Shown: positions 16,237 to 25,470, numbered from the stretch's first letter. The stretch: DNA of 57,067 nt from Hyphomicrobiales bacterium (GCA_002400845.2 NVRK02000035.1:1-57067); one strand, 5' to 3'. Numbers and translations are program-made. Notes: a model not told the origin generated them from the sequence alone.

Positions 16237-16977
16237 GTGTTTACCTTTAAAAAAAGTACTTCTTGGAATGATTCCGGCAACTTAAGGCGTGCTATGTGCA
16301 CTATGTCATTGTCGGCTGTGATGTGTGCTGCGCTGATTGCCAGTGTTGGTTTGGCAAATGCCAAAAATTTAAAACCTGTTCATCAAAACCACAAAACCTA
16401 TCTGATTAACGGTTTGGCTAGCGTGATGCCGTTCGTTGGCTATGGTTTTAATAATTTGAAGAAAAAATTGGGCCAAGCAAAGCATTATAGTTATGCCACA
16501 CCTGTTGAAGGCACGCTTGTGGTTCAAATGGCTGTTTTCTCTGAAATTAAAAAAGCTTACAAAAAAGACCCATCGATTAATATCAATCTGGTTGGTATTA
16601 GTTATGGTGGCAATATTGTGACCCGCGTTGCATCCATGTTGAAACGTGAAAATATTCCAGTGAACTATTTAGCTGTGCTTGATGGACCTGTTTTATCTCG
16701 CATTCCTGACAATGTTCACCGTGTAGATAATTTTGTTTGTCGTTTGCCAGGCTGTATGGGCCAAAAGGTACGCTTAACTAAAACAAATGAAACAACGTTG
16801 CATACTGAATTTAAGTATAAAACTTTCCATATTGGTTTGGGCGATGATGAGCGCGTACATAAACGTATTCAAGGTCAATTAACTGATTATGCGCTTAATG
16901 TAACAACGCCAGATTTTCTGGTACCTGATGTTACTGATCCTGGTATCGATTATACAATGACAGCTTCGATCAAATAG
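16237..16977 (+). CDS. Secreted alpha/beta-hydrolase-like protein
   Basis: About 246 residues from GTG 16237, chosen because AAAGGGA lies six bases upstream; ATG 16207 or TTG 16195 would lengthen it by 10-14 residues. An Arg-Arg n-region, a hydrophobic core and A-N-A (signal peptidase site) indicate export. The mature part has a nucleophile elbow 'LVGISYGGNIVTRVASML' (G-x-S-x-G-G), an Asp after the next strand ('LAVLDGP'), and a late 'FHIGLGDDERVH' His, so a Ser-Asp-His esterase or thioesterase is plausible. Two Cys in 'CRLPGC' may form a disulfide. I do not recognise the family. It stands alone, with its own terminator. Confidence 0.7.
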   Translation: MFTFKKSTSWNDSGNLRRAMCTMSLSAVMCAALIASVGLANAKNLKPVHQNHKTYLINGLASVMPFVGYGFNNLKKKLGQAKHYSYATPVEGTLVVQMAVFSEIKKAYKKDPSININLVGISYGGNIVTRVASMLKRENIPVNYLAVLDGPVLSRIPDNVHRVDNFVCRLPGCMGQKVRLTKTNETTLHTEFKYKTFHIGLGDDERVHKRIQGQLTDYALNVTTPDFLVPDVTDPGIDYTMTASIK

Positions 16978-17006
16978 GTAGTGCGTATTTTGGTTGTTTA
17001 TGATGT

Positions 17007-17033
17007 AAGGCGAAGCAGATGTTTCGCCTTTTT
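17007..17033 (+). terminator. Intrinsic terminator of the hydrolase-like gene
   Basis: AAGGCGAA (17007-17014) pairs with TTCGCCTT (17022-17029) and continues as a T-run, 30 bases after the stop codon. Confidence 0.85.
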
Positions 17034-17070
17034 AGATTAAGGTGTTGTGAAAAATTATTGGCAGTGAGCT

Positions 17071-17565
17071 TTACTTAGCTAGTTTTGCACATTTGAAAAC
17101 TTCAGGTTTTAAATCCAATGCAATAAGTCGACTGTTTTTTGGTCCTTTATTTGCAATTGACGCACTGCCGTTAAATTTCTTTGCATTTTCAATACTAAAT
17201 CCAAAACGCTCGTAATAAAGCGGATCACCAGACGCAAAAATTGCGGCCATATCTTTTTCTTTAGCGATTCTTAAAGCTTGGCGAATCAGTTGGCTTCCAA
17301 CCTGCATTTCACGGTATTTTGGAATGACTGCTAGGGGTGCAATTGCCATTGCTTTACAAGGCGCGTCAATTTCAGCCATCAATATATGGCCTACTGCTTG
17401 ACCATCGCACTCGGCAATGAGTGAAATTGTTTGACCTGTATTTGATGTATTTATGGCAACAAAATTTGCTTCAGCCTCGCGACCAAACGAGGATTTTATT
17501 ATCTTACGAATAGATTTTTGATCTGAATTTATACAATCCCGAATTACTAATTTGTCACAAATCAT
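17071..17565 (-). CDS. GNAT family N-acetyltransferase (YhbS-like)
   Basis: A 164-residue single GNAT domain. 'QAVGHILMAEI' is strand 4, 'IAPLAVIPKYREMQVGSQLI' is the acetyl-CoA pyrophosphate loop, and 'FASGDPLYYERFGFSIENA' is the C-terminal Y-x-R-F-G-F motif typical of COG3153 (YhbS). The acceptor is unknown. It lies 59 bases downstream of rppH on the same strand, possibly at the end of that transcript, and converges on the hydrolase-like gene. Confidence 0.85.
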   Translation of the reverse strand: MICDKLVIRDCINSDQKSIRKIIKSSFGREAEANFVAINTSNTGQTISLIAECDGQAVGHILMAEIDAPCKAMAIAPLAVIPKYREMQVGSQLIRQALRIAKEKDMAAIFASGDPLYYERFGFSIENAKKFNGSASIANKGPKNSRLIALDLKPEVFKCAKLAK

Positions 17566-17624
17566 AGTGCCTCACTCAATATTAGCGGTTAAGCTGATTA
17601 ACATACCATAACGACTAATTTAAA

Positions 17625-18134
17625 TTATTTAAAGAGATGCTTAAAAGCCTCTATCACTTCATCATATAATTGTTTCTTAAAGGGAACAATTAAATTGGAC
17701 AACTCATCAACATCTCCCCATCGCCAAGCATCAAATTCTACTGGTGCACCATCTGGTGGATTTGAAATATTAATCTCGCTTTCATCGCCTTCATATCTAA
17801 ATGCGAACCAAGCCATTTTTTGACCGCGATATTTACCTTTTAGCGCGATGCCTTGCAATTCATCTGGCAAATCATATTTAATCCAATTGGGTGCCTGCCC
17901 AATTAAAGTGGATTTTGTAACGCCTGTTTCTTCCCACAATTCTCTTTTTGCAGCAGCGGCAGGGTCTTCGTCTTTATCAATACCGCCTTGTGGCATTTGC
18001 CATCTTTTGTCGCTCAAAGATAATTCGCCGCCCTTGGGTGTGATGCGATGCCCAATCCAGACTTTATTGTCTTTGTTAATCAGCATGATGCCAGCGCATT
18101 TTCGGTATGGCAGTTTTTTACTATCTTTTGACAT
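17625..18134 (-). CDS. rppH: RNA 5'-pyrophosphohydrolase (IalA/RppH)
   Basis: A 169-residue Nudix hydrolase that removes pyrophosphate from mRNA 5' ends, starting decay; the Bartonella homologue IalA was described as an invasion-linked Ap4A hydrolase. The Nudix box is complete: 'GGIDKDEDPAAAAKREL' followed by W-E-E-T-G-V. 'RKCAGIMLINKDNKVWIGHR' at the N-terminus and 'WRWGDVDELSNLIVPFK' at the C-terminus are RppH hallmarks. It follows the YibQ-like gene with a two-base gap, indicating coupling, as in other Rhizobiales. Confidence 0.95.
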   Translation of the reverse strand: MSKDSKKLPYRKCAGIMLINKDNKVWIGHRITPKGGELSLSDKRWQMPQGGIDKDEDPAAAAKRELWEETGVTKSTLIGQAPNWIKYDLPDELQGIALKGKYRGQKMAWFAFRYEGDESEINISNPPDGAPVEFDAWRWGDVDELSNLIVPFKKQLYDEVIEAFKHLFK

Positions 18135-18136
18135 GT

Positions 18137-19405
18137 CTATTTCTTTGTTGGATCTGAAACAATTGCAGACACTGGCGTTAATTCAATGCCAGCTCCGGGT
18201 GCTTTTTCGGCAAACTGAGCTAATAATTTTATGGTTTCTGGAAATGCATTCGCAATACCAATGGCAAGCCCTGTTCGTTTTGCTTCGCTTACAAGTTTTT
18301 CTAAATTTTTTGCGATTTCACGTTTGGTTCGTATTTTATCAATTCTAATGTGGCCTTTTACAAATGGTAATAGAGATTGTTCTGCAACTTCTTGCGTAAC
18401 AGAGGTCGTGCTACTGCCATCATCCACAAATAAAAGACCTCGATCTGATATTTCTGTAAAGATCGGTTTCAAACTGGCCGCATCGTTAGATATTTTACCG
18501 CCCAGATAGTTCATCACGCCGACATAATTTGTTATCCTACCCATGGACCAATGAAGGTTATCAATGTTTTTAGCTGCGCTAACCCCTGTTCTTAGTGTTT
18601 GCTTGCCTGGGTTGTTTTGAGGATAGCCAAAAGGTTCCATTGGAACTTGCAACAACAATTCGTGGCCCTTTTTTCGTGAGGCCTGCATCCATCGGTTAAG
18701 TGAATTTCCGTAAGGTGCAAAAGCAAATGTGAAGTTTGGAGATAATTGTGAAATCGCTTGTTGGGTGCTCGACTGACTTATGCCCATACTTGCGACAATA
18801 ATTACAACGCGCGCAACGCCAAAATTGCCACTTGTTTCAGGTGCACGAGCATAAATATCCATGGCTTTTTGACCATTTTTACCCAGTTTTGGTAAAATCC
18901 CGTACACACTGTTTTGCGATATAGTTGTATCTGGAAGATGAGCGTTTATTGGTTTTTGGGGTTTGAATTTTGGTAAGTCTCTTAAATTTTTTCTGAAAGT
19001 CCCACTAGGAGATTGTTCAGATATGGTTTTAGGCTTGGATGCAATCATAGTGCCCGTTGGTTCAACGGTCTCTATTTTTTGAGTTTTGCCTAAATGTTCG
19101 TTTAATGGCTTGTCTGTTTTAAGCTCTAAGCTGTTACCATCGAGCGTCGCACGCAAATCAACATTGGGTGTGGTATGTTGATTGGTATTATTTTCTGTTT
19201 GGAGGTTTGGACCATTTGGATTTGAAAAAAATCGATCATAAGCAATAAACCCGATTGCAGATATTCCTAGAATAGTTGCGATAGCGCTAAGTGAAAGAAC
19301 TTGCTTTTTGGGTTCTTTCGATACTTCTTTAACGGGCTTTTGGCCTAAGGGTTTGTTTAGATCGTCCAAAGTGTTTCCATCATTCGAATCAATTGCCAGT
19401 ATCAT
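18137..19405 (-). CDS. Divergent polysaccharide deacetylase family protein (YibQ-like)
   Basis: The 422-residue protein has a single N-terminal membrane anchor (about 38-58, 'VLSLSAIATILGISAIGFIA'), a low-complexity Pro/Asn/Thr-rich linker to about 165, and a C-terminal NodB-like fold: 'VARVVIIVASMGISQSSTQQ', 'FTFAFAPYGN', 'LLLQVPMEPFGYPQNNPG', 'VGVMNYLGGK' and 'GLAIGIANAFPETI'. The layout matches DUF610/YibQ proteins, which lack the usual deacetylase metal triad and sit near ctpA and envC. Periplasmic, cell-wall related; activity unproven. A terminator separates it from ctpA upstream. Confidence 0.88.
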   Translation of the reverse strand: MILAIDSNDGNTLDDLNKPLGQKPVKEVSKEPKKQVLSLSAIATILGISAIGFIAYDRFFSNPNGPNLQTENNTNQHTTPNVDLRATLDGNSLELKTDKPLNEHLGKTQKIETVEPTGTMIASKPKTISEQSPSGTFRKNLRDLPKFKPQKPINAHLPDTTISQNSVYGILPKLGKNGQKAMDIYARAPETSGNFGVARVVIIVASMGISQSSTQQAISQLSPNFTFAFAPYGNSLNRWMQASRKKGHELLLQVPMEPFGYPQNNPGKQTLRTGVSAAKNIDNLHWSMGRITNYVGVMNYLGGKISNDAASLKPIFTEISDRGLLFVDDGSSTTSVTQEVAEQSLLPFVKGHIRIDKIRTKREIAKNLEKLVSEAKRTGLAIGIANAFPETIKLLAQFAEKAPGAGIELTPVSAIVSDPTKK

Positions 19406-19453
19406 ACTTTATTTACAGTCAGATTTGTTCAAAAGGTGGTTGTGATATGACAT

Positions 19454-19485
19454 AAAAAAACCGCCAATTGGTATCAGCGGTTTTA
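19454..19485 (-). terminator. Intrinsic terminator after ctpA
   Basis: Read on the minus strand, AACCGC and GCGGTT enclose an eleven-base loop and are followed by seven T. It lies about 27 bases after the ctpA stop and so separates the obgE-ctpA block from the deacetylase-rppH pair. Confidence 0.85.
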
Positions 19486-19511
19486 ATTTGTAACTTACTA
19501 GAATAATTGAA

Positions 19512-20858
19512 TTATTTAGCAGCTTCCTTTTTTGGCAAAGCTTTAGATGGGTCTGGCGGGAATATGCCTTCAGCTTTTCTAATGCCTAAAATTAAATCAA
19601 GGGCGTAGTTCAACTGAATATCATCTTCTGGCTTTGGTGGTACATAAGAAGATGAGCCTGAGCCTTTTTCATCTTCTTCTTTACCACTAATATGACCGCG
19701 TAATTTAGATTCGCCTGAATTTTCAATCTTACCTTTTAATTCATCTGGCAAAGGCTGGTTTACCTGAATGTCTGGTGTAATGCCTTTTGCCTGAATTGAG
19801 GTGTTAGAGGGCGTGTAATAAAGCGCAGTTGTTAGCTTTAAAGAACCATTATTACCTAATTGTAAAACGGTTTGTACCGACCCCTTACCAAAAGAAGTAG
19901 AACCTAAAATTGTTGCGCGTTTGTGATCTTGTAATGCGCCAGCAACAATTTCGGACGCACTGGCAGAGCCGCCATTAATAAGAACGATAATTGGTTTGCC
20001 GCCTGTAAGATCGCCTGGTCGTGCTGGGTAGCGACGTATTTCAGATTTATTTCTGCCGCGTGTTGAAACAATTTCACCACGGTCAAGAAACGCATCAGAA
20101 ACGCTTACTGCTTGGTCTAGCAAGCCGCCCGGGTTCAAGCGCAGATCAATGACATAGCCTTTAACGTTTTTCTCGCCAACTTCTTCGTTGATTTTGTTAA
20201 TTGCTTTTTCAAGGCCGCTATAAGTTTGTTCTGTGAACGAATTAATATCGATATAGCCAACATTTTTACGTTCTACGCGGTGACGAACAGAGCGTACTTT
20301 AATAATAGCACGAATGATTGTGATTTCGATTGGGTTATCTGCACCTTCACGACGAATGGTAACTGTAATGGGTGTGTTTACAAGGCCGCGCATTTTTTCA
20401 ACGGCTTGTTGCAGTGTGAGGCCTCGAATATTTTCGCCATCAATTTTGTAGATTAGATCGCCTGCAAGAACGCCAGCTTTATCCGCTGGGGTTTCTGCTA
20501 TTGGAGAAATAACCTTAACAACTTGGTCTTCCATGGTAACTTCAATTCCAAGGCCACCAAACTCGCCGCGTGTTTGAACGCGCATGTCGTCAGATTCTTT
20601 TTGTGTCAAATATCTAGAATGAGGATCGAGTGAAGAAAGCATGCCATTAATAGCGCTCTCTACCAATTTTTCTTCATCTGGCTCTGTTACATAAATTCCG
20701 CGAATTCTTTCAAAAACATCACCGAATAATGCAAGCCTTTGGTAGGTTTCAGAACCCGCAGCATTTGCCGACGATGTGCTGTTGACCATAAAGTTTGCGC
20801 CTAATCCAAGGGCTGTTCCTAATAATAGGCCACCAACAAAAACATTAAATTTACGCAT
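19512..20858 (-). CDS. ctpA: C-terminal processing peptidase, S41 family
   Basis: A 448-residue periplasmic serine protease. The signal anchor is at about 8-25. A PDZ domain (about 95-175) has 'FGGLGIEVTMEDQVVKVISP'. The S41 core has 'VKGYVIDLRLNPGGLLDQAV', the nucleophile Ser in 'INGGSASASEIVAGALQD' and the Lys of the dyad in 'STSFGKGSVQTV'. A Ser/Gly-rich acidic tail follows 'KGITPDIQVNQPLP'. It overlaps the upstream envC-like stop by one base (TAATG), so translation is coupled. Likely roles are trimming of envelope proteins and regulation of murein hydrolases. Confidence 0.95.
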   Translation of the reverse strand: MRKFNVFVGGLLLGTALGLGANFMVNSTSSANAAGSETYQRLALFGDVFERIRGIYVTEPDEEKLVESAINGMLSSLDPHSRYLTQKESDDMRVQTRGEFGGLGIEVTMEDQVVKVISPIAETPADKAGVLAGDLIYKIDGENIRGLTLQQAVEKMRGLVNTPITVTIRREGADNPIEITIIRAIIKVRSVRHRVERKNVGYIDINSFTEQTYSGLEKAINKINEEVGEKNVKGYVIDLRLNPGGLLDQAVSVSDAFLDRGEIVSTRGRNKSEIRRYPARPGDLTGGKPIIVLINGGSASASEIVAGALQDHKRATILGSTSFGKGSVQTVLQLGNNGSLKLTTALYYTPSNTSIQAKGITPDIQVNQPLPDELKGKIENSGESKLRGHISGKEEDEKGSGSSSYVPPKPEDDIQLNYALDLILGIRKAEGIFPPDPSKALPKKEAAK

Positions 20859-22267
20859 TATCCGTTTCTCTCTTTCGAATTAGATCTCGTCCACCATGGT
20901 GACGGGTCAATTGATAAATCATTTTTTCTAAACTCAATATAGAGTACTGGTTTAGAAAATCCTACCTCTACATTATTAGTACTAGCAATTCTACTTTCGG
21001 CCATTGTGCCAATTGGCTCGCCAGTTAAAATAAACTGGCCTAATTCTACATTTAAAGTATCCATACCTGACATTAATATATGGTACCCGTCTCCTGCATT
21101 TAAAATTAGCAAATTACCATAGGATCTAAAAGGTCCTGCAAAAATAACCCAGCCATCCGCAGGCGATTGAACTCTAGCACTGCTTCGTGTTGCTATGCCA
21201 ACCGATTTTGAAAATTCTCCCTCTGCATTTTTCTTGCCAAAACTGGCAATTTCAACGCCGCTAACGGGTTTTGGTAACAATCCCTTAGCTGCTGAAAAAG
21301 CCATGGCTGGTGTAATACGACCCGTATCTGAAAAATCAGGCTGTTTTGCGTCCTTCTTAGCAATATTTTGCTTTTCAAGGTTTTTACGTCTTTCTTCTTC
21401 TGCTCTGGCGGTAATTGCAGCTTTTCTAGCCGAATCAATGTTTAATTCTAATTGCTCAATCAAATTTGATAAATTAGTTGCTTTACCAGCTAATTCTGCC
21501 GCCATTGCTGTTTGCTTGGCTAAATCCTGTCTGGCTTTAATGGATAACTTCTTTTTTTGTTCTAGCAGTAATGTAAGGCGTGTTTCTTCTTCTGCAAGAT
21601 TTTCCATATCACTTTTCAGTGTTGCGCGGTTTTCATCGATGTCTTTTCGAATATTGACCAATTTTTTCAATTGGCCCACTAGTTTTTGTGTCTCAGCCCT
21701 GACTTCTGGCACCACGGCACCTAATAATATTGCTGACCTAACAGAAGAAAGTGCATCTTCGGGTCGAACCAGTAATGCGGGAGGTGGTTTGTGCCCCATG
21801 CGCTGGAGTGCTGCAATTACTTCGATTAAAACACCTCGTTTGCTTTTTAATACTGCGCGTACACCTGCTTCATCTGTGCGCAAATTGTTTAAGCGTTTAG
21901 CTGCTCTTGCAACACTTTCCTCTAAGCGGCGCGATCTTGTTGAGGTTTGAATGAGGTTTCGATTGATTGTAGCACGGTCTTTTTCCAAACCTTTAATCTC
22001 GTCGTTTAATTCTATTTTTCGTGTTGCGCTTATTTGAATTTTATTTTCAATATCACGCAGTTCTGCTTCGCTAGAATTTTTGCGGCCTTCAAGACTTGGG
22101 TTATTATTTGCTTCTTCTTGCTCTACTTGTTGGGCAGTAGCATGTGAGGAAGCAATTGCAATGAATATGGAAGTGAATAGGGCAACAGATAAATGAAACA
22201 ATTTATTTGTTTTTGTTGATGCAGATGCTGGGCTGATCGATATTTTATCTGAATTAAGTATCGTCAA
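20858..22267 (-). CDS. EnvC-like murein hydrolase activator (coiled coil plus degenerate LytM)
   Basis: A 469-residue exported protein. The signal peptide ends at H-A-T-A-Q-Q. A long coiled coil (about 55-290) is rich in Glu/Lys/Arg/Leu. The C-terminal LytM/M23 domain (about 330-460) has 'VQSPADGWVIFAGPFRSYGN' and 'VELGQFILTGEPIGTMAE'. The metal ligands are changed: Ser-Lys stands where the first His-Gly is expected and 'LYIEFRK' replaces the H-x-H strand, as in EnvC, which activates amidases rather than cutting murein. The only available start is TTG 22267, with GGA eight bases upstream. Overlaps ctpA by one base. Functional partners in division would include FtsEX, encoded at 50 kb. Confidence 0.88.
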   Translation of the reverse strand: MTILNSDKISISPASASTKTNKLFHLSVALFTSIFIAIASSHATAQQVEQEEANNNPSLEGRKNSSEAELRDIENKIQISATRKIELNDEIKGLEKDRATINRNLIQTSTRSRRLEESVARAAKRLNNLRTDEAGVRAVLKSKRGVLIEVIAALQRMGHKPPPALLVRPEDALSSVRSAILLGAVVPEVRAETQKLVGQLKKLVNIRKDIDENRATLKSDMENLAEEETRLTLLLEQKKKLSIKARQDLAKQTAMAAELAGKATNLSNLIEQLELNIDSARKAAITARAEEERRKNLEKQNIAKKDAKQPDFSDTGRITPAMAFSAAKGLLPKPVSGVEIASFGKKNAEGEFSKSVGIATRSSARVQSPADGWVIFAGPFRSYGNLLILNAGDGYHILMSGMDTLNVELGQFILTGEPIGTMAESRIASTNNVEVGFSKPVLYIEFRKNDLSIDPSPWWTRSNSKERNG

Positions 22268-22475
22268 TTTTTCATCCGAAACATTTGATTAAAGCACTGA
22301 GATTTAGCATTTCTTGAGTAAGTTTTTGAACATGTAATATATCAGGCGAATCAGTTTTACCCAATATTTGTGAGTATGGGGAGTGTGCCAAACAGATGTC
22401 AAATAGACGCGTTCATTAGTGTCAATTTAATAGCTTCATGCTAATTTATATTAGCCGAAAAAATGCGCCGATCCG

Positions 22476-22958
22476 CTAGACGCGGTGATATGGGTGGCCC
22501 GATAAAATTGTGATAGAGCGATATATTTGTTCGGCCAACATGACTCGGGCTAATTGGTGTGGCCAAGTCATTTTTCCAAGGCGAATGATTTTTGAAGCTT
22601 TATCGCGCAAATTGGGTGCATGTCCATCGGGTCCCCCAATTGCAAATGCAATTTCTGGAACAGAGCTATCTAATGCGTTTTGCATGATTTTAGAAAGATC
22701 ATCGCTAGAAATATCTTTGCCGCGTTCATCTAAACAAATAAGAGTAGCGCCTGGTTTTAAAGCGTTCAACATGGTTTTTGCTTCGTCTTCTTTTCGAAGA
22801 TCGCTAGTGGATGCTTTTGCTTCATTCCATTCAAATATATCAGGACCAGAAAACCCTAATTGACGACCAGCTTTTTGCGAACGTTCTATATAGCGCGCTA
22901 ACAATTCGGCTTCGGGGCCAGATTTCATTTTTCCAATGGCTAGAATAGAAAGGCGCAT
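22476..22958 (-). CDS. rlmH: 23S rRNA (pseudouridine-1915-N3)-methyltransferase
   Basis: A 160-residue SPOUT methyltransferase of the usual length. Visible signatures: 'LIALDERGKD'-type strand (here 'LICLDERGKDISSDDLS'), 'EIAFAIGGPDGHAPNLRDKA' and 'MTWPHQLARVMLAEQIYRS' ending in 'SGHPYHRV', the hallmark C-terminus. It modifies the ribosomal decoding region. It follows rsfS by 44 bases, the usual pairing; a 208-base gap then separates it from the EnvC-like gene, and I see no strong terminator there. Confidence 0.97.
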   Translation of the reverse strand: MRLSILAIGKMKSGPEAELLARYIERSQKAGRQLGFSGPDIFEWNEAKASTSDLRKEDEAKTMLNALKPGATLICLDERGKDISSDDLSKIMQNALDSSVPEIAFAIGGPDGHAPNLRDKASKIIRLGKMTWPHQLARVMLAEQIYRSITILSGHPYHRV

Positions 22959-23002
22959 AAATGCTCCATGCTTGATAGGCTAATTACGCGCTTTACTTGG
23001 TG

Positions 23003-23392
23003 CTATTTGTCGTCGCCATCATCTTTCATCAACCACATTTTTTCAATGCCATAGAATTCACGTACTTCTGGTCTGAAAATATGAATGATGATGTCGCCAG
23101 TATCAACCAATACCCAATCGCAATTGGGCACGCCTTCGATTTTTGGAACGCCATATCCAGCTTTTTTCAAATCTTGAACTAAGTGTTCGGCAACTGCGCC
23201 CACATGACGGTGCGAACGGCCAGAGGCGACGATCATATAATCGCCTAATGCTGATTTTCCGCGAATGTCGATGTTGACTAGTTCTTCAGCTTTAGAATCT
23301 TCTAAGCTGGTGATTACAGTTTTTAGAACATCTTCCGCATTAAAATTTGGGTTATTAGATGTTTTTGAATTTGATTTGTCAGATGTTTGCAT
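23003..23392 (-). CDS. rsfS: Ribosomal silencing factor RsfS
   Basis: RsfS binds L14 and blocks subunit joining in starvation. From ATG 23392 it has 129 residues; an upstream ATG at 23518 would add 42 residues rich in Cys/Gln that look like untranslated leader, so I prefer the shorter form. The domain (about 25-125) shows 'SLEDSKAEELVNIDIRGKSA', 'GDYMIVASGRSHRHVGAVAE', 'CDWVLVDTGDIIIHIFRPEV' and 'REFYGIEKMW', all diagnostic. It sits between nadD and rlmH, the common order. Confidence 0.94.
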   Translation of the reverse strand: MQTSDKSNSKTSNNPNFNAEDVLKTVITSLEDSKAEELVNIDIRGKSALGDYMIVASGRSHRHVGAVAEHLVQDLKKAGYGVPKIEGVPNCDWVLVDTGDIIIHIFRPEVREFYGIEKMWLMKDDGDDK

Positions 23393-23533
23393 TGGTGTAG
23401 ACTGTTTTATCTCTTGTTGGCGCTTTGCGCAAAAAGGTTTGTTTTGTTGAATGTAATTTAACGTCAACTTTAGGCGCATAATACACCAAAAATTGTAAGA
23501 ATGATACGGCAATATCAAAATTGAAAAACGGTG

Positions 23534-24175
23534 TTAATTTTTCTTATTTCCATTTCTTATAGCCGTAGAAGACATGGAATTTCGAGGTGCATGGATAAAG
23601 GCCCAAGCGGGTGCTTTCATTTTTCCTAATAACTTTGCATCGCTCTCATCAACTCTATATCTAGATAATGCTATGGCGGCTTGTGCAGAGCGATAAGAAA
23701 GCGTGGAGCCTGGTCTATCAATTATCATGATTGGCATTTGGTTGGCGATTTGTCTCCAATTTTGCCATTTGTGAAAATTCTTTAAATTATCAGCGCCCAT
23801 AATCCATACGAAATTTACCCTTGGGGCTAAGCGTTTTAACAAAGCCAAAGTTTCCTGCGTATATTGAAGATTATATTTTGCTTCAATCGCAGTAATCTTA
23901 ATGGCAGGGTGTGTAATTAAAGCGTGGCATTTTTTTATACGACCTGCCAAATTTTCTAAGCCAGATGTGTTTTTTAGTGGATTGCCTGGTGTAACCAACC
24001 ACCAAACTTGATCTAAAGCTCCGCGCAGTAATGCGGTTTTGCTAACATGAACATGGCCTTCATGGGGTGGGTTAAACGATCCACCAAACAAGCCAATGGT
24101 CATGCCATCTTCAAAAGCTGGCAGGCGATTTGCATCTCGCACAATGCTGGCATCTTTTAGGGGGGGGGTGTCCAC
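23534..24175 (-). CDS. nadD: Nicotinate-nucleotide adenylyltransferase
   Basis: Transfers AMP from ATP to NaMN in NAD synthesis. The nucleotidyltransferase motif 'IGLFGGSFNPPHEGHVHVS' begins at about residue 27, followed by 'WWLVTPGNPLK', 'WIMGADNLKNFHKWQ' and 'ISSTAIR'-type 'MSSTAIRNG' at the end. The frame opens at GTG 24175, but the fold starts at ATG 24103, so the true start is uncertain. A run of nine G on the plus strand (24160-24168) falls in the first codons. Fifteen bases separate it from proA upstream. Confidence 0.93.
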   Translation of the reverse strand: MDTPPLKDASIVRDANRLPAFEDGMTIGLFGGSFNPPHEGHVHVSKTALLRGALDQVWWLVTPGNPLKNTSGLENLAGRIKKCHALITHPAIKITAIEAKYNLQYTQETLALLKRLAPRVNFVWIMGADNLKNFHKWQNWRQIANQMPIMIIDRPGSTLSYRSAQAAIALSRYRVDESDAKLLGKMKAPAWAFIHAPRNSMSSTAIRNGNKKN

Positions 24176-24189
24176 TTTTTGCTTTCTTT

Positions 24190-25470
24190 TTAAACAGGTC
24201 TAATTTGACCGTTGCCACGCACACGATATTTAAAGCTTGTTAATTGCTCAACGCCAACTGGGCCGCGCGCATGCATTTTACCTGTTGCAATGCCAATTTC
24301 TGCACCCATGCCAAATTCACCACCATCTGCAAATTGTGTAGAAGCATTGTGCAACAAAATAGCAGAATCAATCTCGTTGAAAAATCGTGTTACCGCAATT
24401 TCATCTTCTGCAATTATCGCATCGGTATGGTTAGACGACCAAGTGTTGATGTGCTCAATAGCGCCGTCAATTCCGTCAACGATTTTTACAGAAATGATTG
24501 AAGCAAGATATTCTGTAGACCAATCTTCTTCGCTTGCCAAAATAGTATCGGCAAAAGCATCTTTTACTTCTTGCGTACCTCTAATTTCACAGCCGGCGTT
24601 TACGAGGCCCTGGAGAATTGGAGTAAGGTGTGTTTTAATTACTGCACGATCAACCAATAGTGTTTCAGTTGCTCCGCAAATACCTGTGCGGCGCATTTTT
24701 GCATTGGCTGCAACTGCGATTGCCATTTCAAGATCTGCGCTTTTATCAACGTATAAATGCACTAAGCCTTCTAGGTGAGAAAAGACAGGCACACGTGCTT
24801 CTTCTTGTACACGTCCAACCAAGCTTTTGCCGCCCCGTGGAATAATAACATCAATATTACCATCAAGGCCGCGTAACATTTCACCCACTGCGGCTCTGTC
24901 TGTTGTAGGTACAATTTGAATGGCGCTTTCAGGCAGTCCAGCTTTGGTTAAACCTTCTACCAAACATTCATGAATTGCACGTGATGAATGATAGCTGTCA
25001 GAACCGCCACGTAAGATAACGGCGTTGCCAGCTTTTAGACAAAGTACACCCGCATCGGCGGTTACATTTGGGCGGCTCTCAAAGATTACACCGATCACAC
25101 CCAATGGTGTTCTTACGCGTTCGATATGCAACCCATTTGGGCGATCCCATTGTGAAATGATTTCGCCAACTGGATCTTTAAGATCAGCGATGGATTTGAT
25201 GCCATCCACAATTGCTTGCACACGGCCTTCATCAAGTTTTAAGCGATCTAAAAATGAACCTGCTAGTCCGTTCTTTTCGCCTGCTGCCATATCTATGGCA
25301 TTTGCGGTAAGAATTTTATCACTGTTGTTTGATATCGCTTCGGCCATTCCAAGTAAGGCCGCATGTTTGCGCTTAGATGTTGCATTTGCCAATTGAGTGG
25401 AGGCAGCTTTTGCCTTCACGCCGATTTCTAACATTATCTTGGCTATATCTTCATGTGTTGTTTTTGTCAT
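24190..25470 (-). CDS. proA: Gamma-glutamyl phosphate reductase
   Basis: Second step of proline synthesis, reducing glutamyl phosphate with NADPH. The 426-residue protein has the aldehyde-dehydrogenase fold: '[20 protein letters not shown]', '[16 protein letters not shown]', '[15 protein letters not shown]', and the catalytic Cys in '[14 protein letters not shown]'. The end '[19 protein letters not shown]' is typical. I chose ATG 25470; a TTG four codons upstream (25482) is possible. It lies just downstream of proB, forming the proBA pair. Confidence 0.97.
   Translation of the reverse strand: MTKTTHEDIAKIMLEIGVKAKAASTQLANATSKRKHAALLGMAEAISNNSDKILTANAIDMAAGEKNGLAGSFLDRLKLDEGRVQAIVDGIKSIADLKDPVGEIISQWDRPNGLHIERVRTPLGVIGVIFESRPNVTADAGVLCLKAGNAVILRGGSDSYHSSRAIHECLVEGLTKAGLPESAIQIVPTTDRAAVGEMLRGLDGNIDVIIPRGGKSLVGRVQEEARVPVFSHLEGLVHLYVDKSADLEMAIAVAANAKMRRTGICGATETLLVDRAVIKTHLTPILQGLVNAGCEIRGTQEVKDAFADTILASEEDWSTEYLASIISVKIVDGIDGAIEHINTWSSNHTDAIIAEDEIAVTRFFNEIDSAILLHNASTQFADGGEFGMGAEIGIATGKMHARGPVGVEQLTSFKYRVRGNGQIRPV

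Noticed and set aside
21195-21950. 251-codon plus-strand frame antisense to the EnvC-like gene
   Set aside because: Long antisense frames are expected opposite Glu/Lys/Leu-rich coiled coils; the minus frame has a signal peptide and a LytM domain.
24212-24778. 188-codon plus-strand frame antisense to proA
   Set aside because: proA is unmistakable on the other strand; the plus frame shows no domain.
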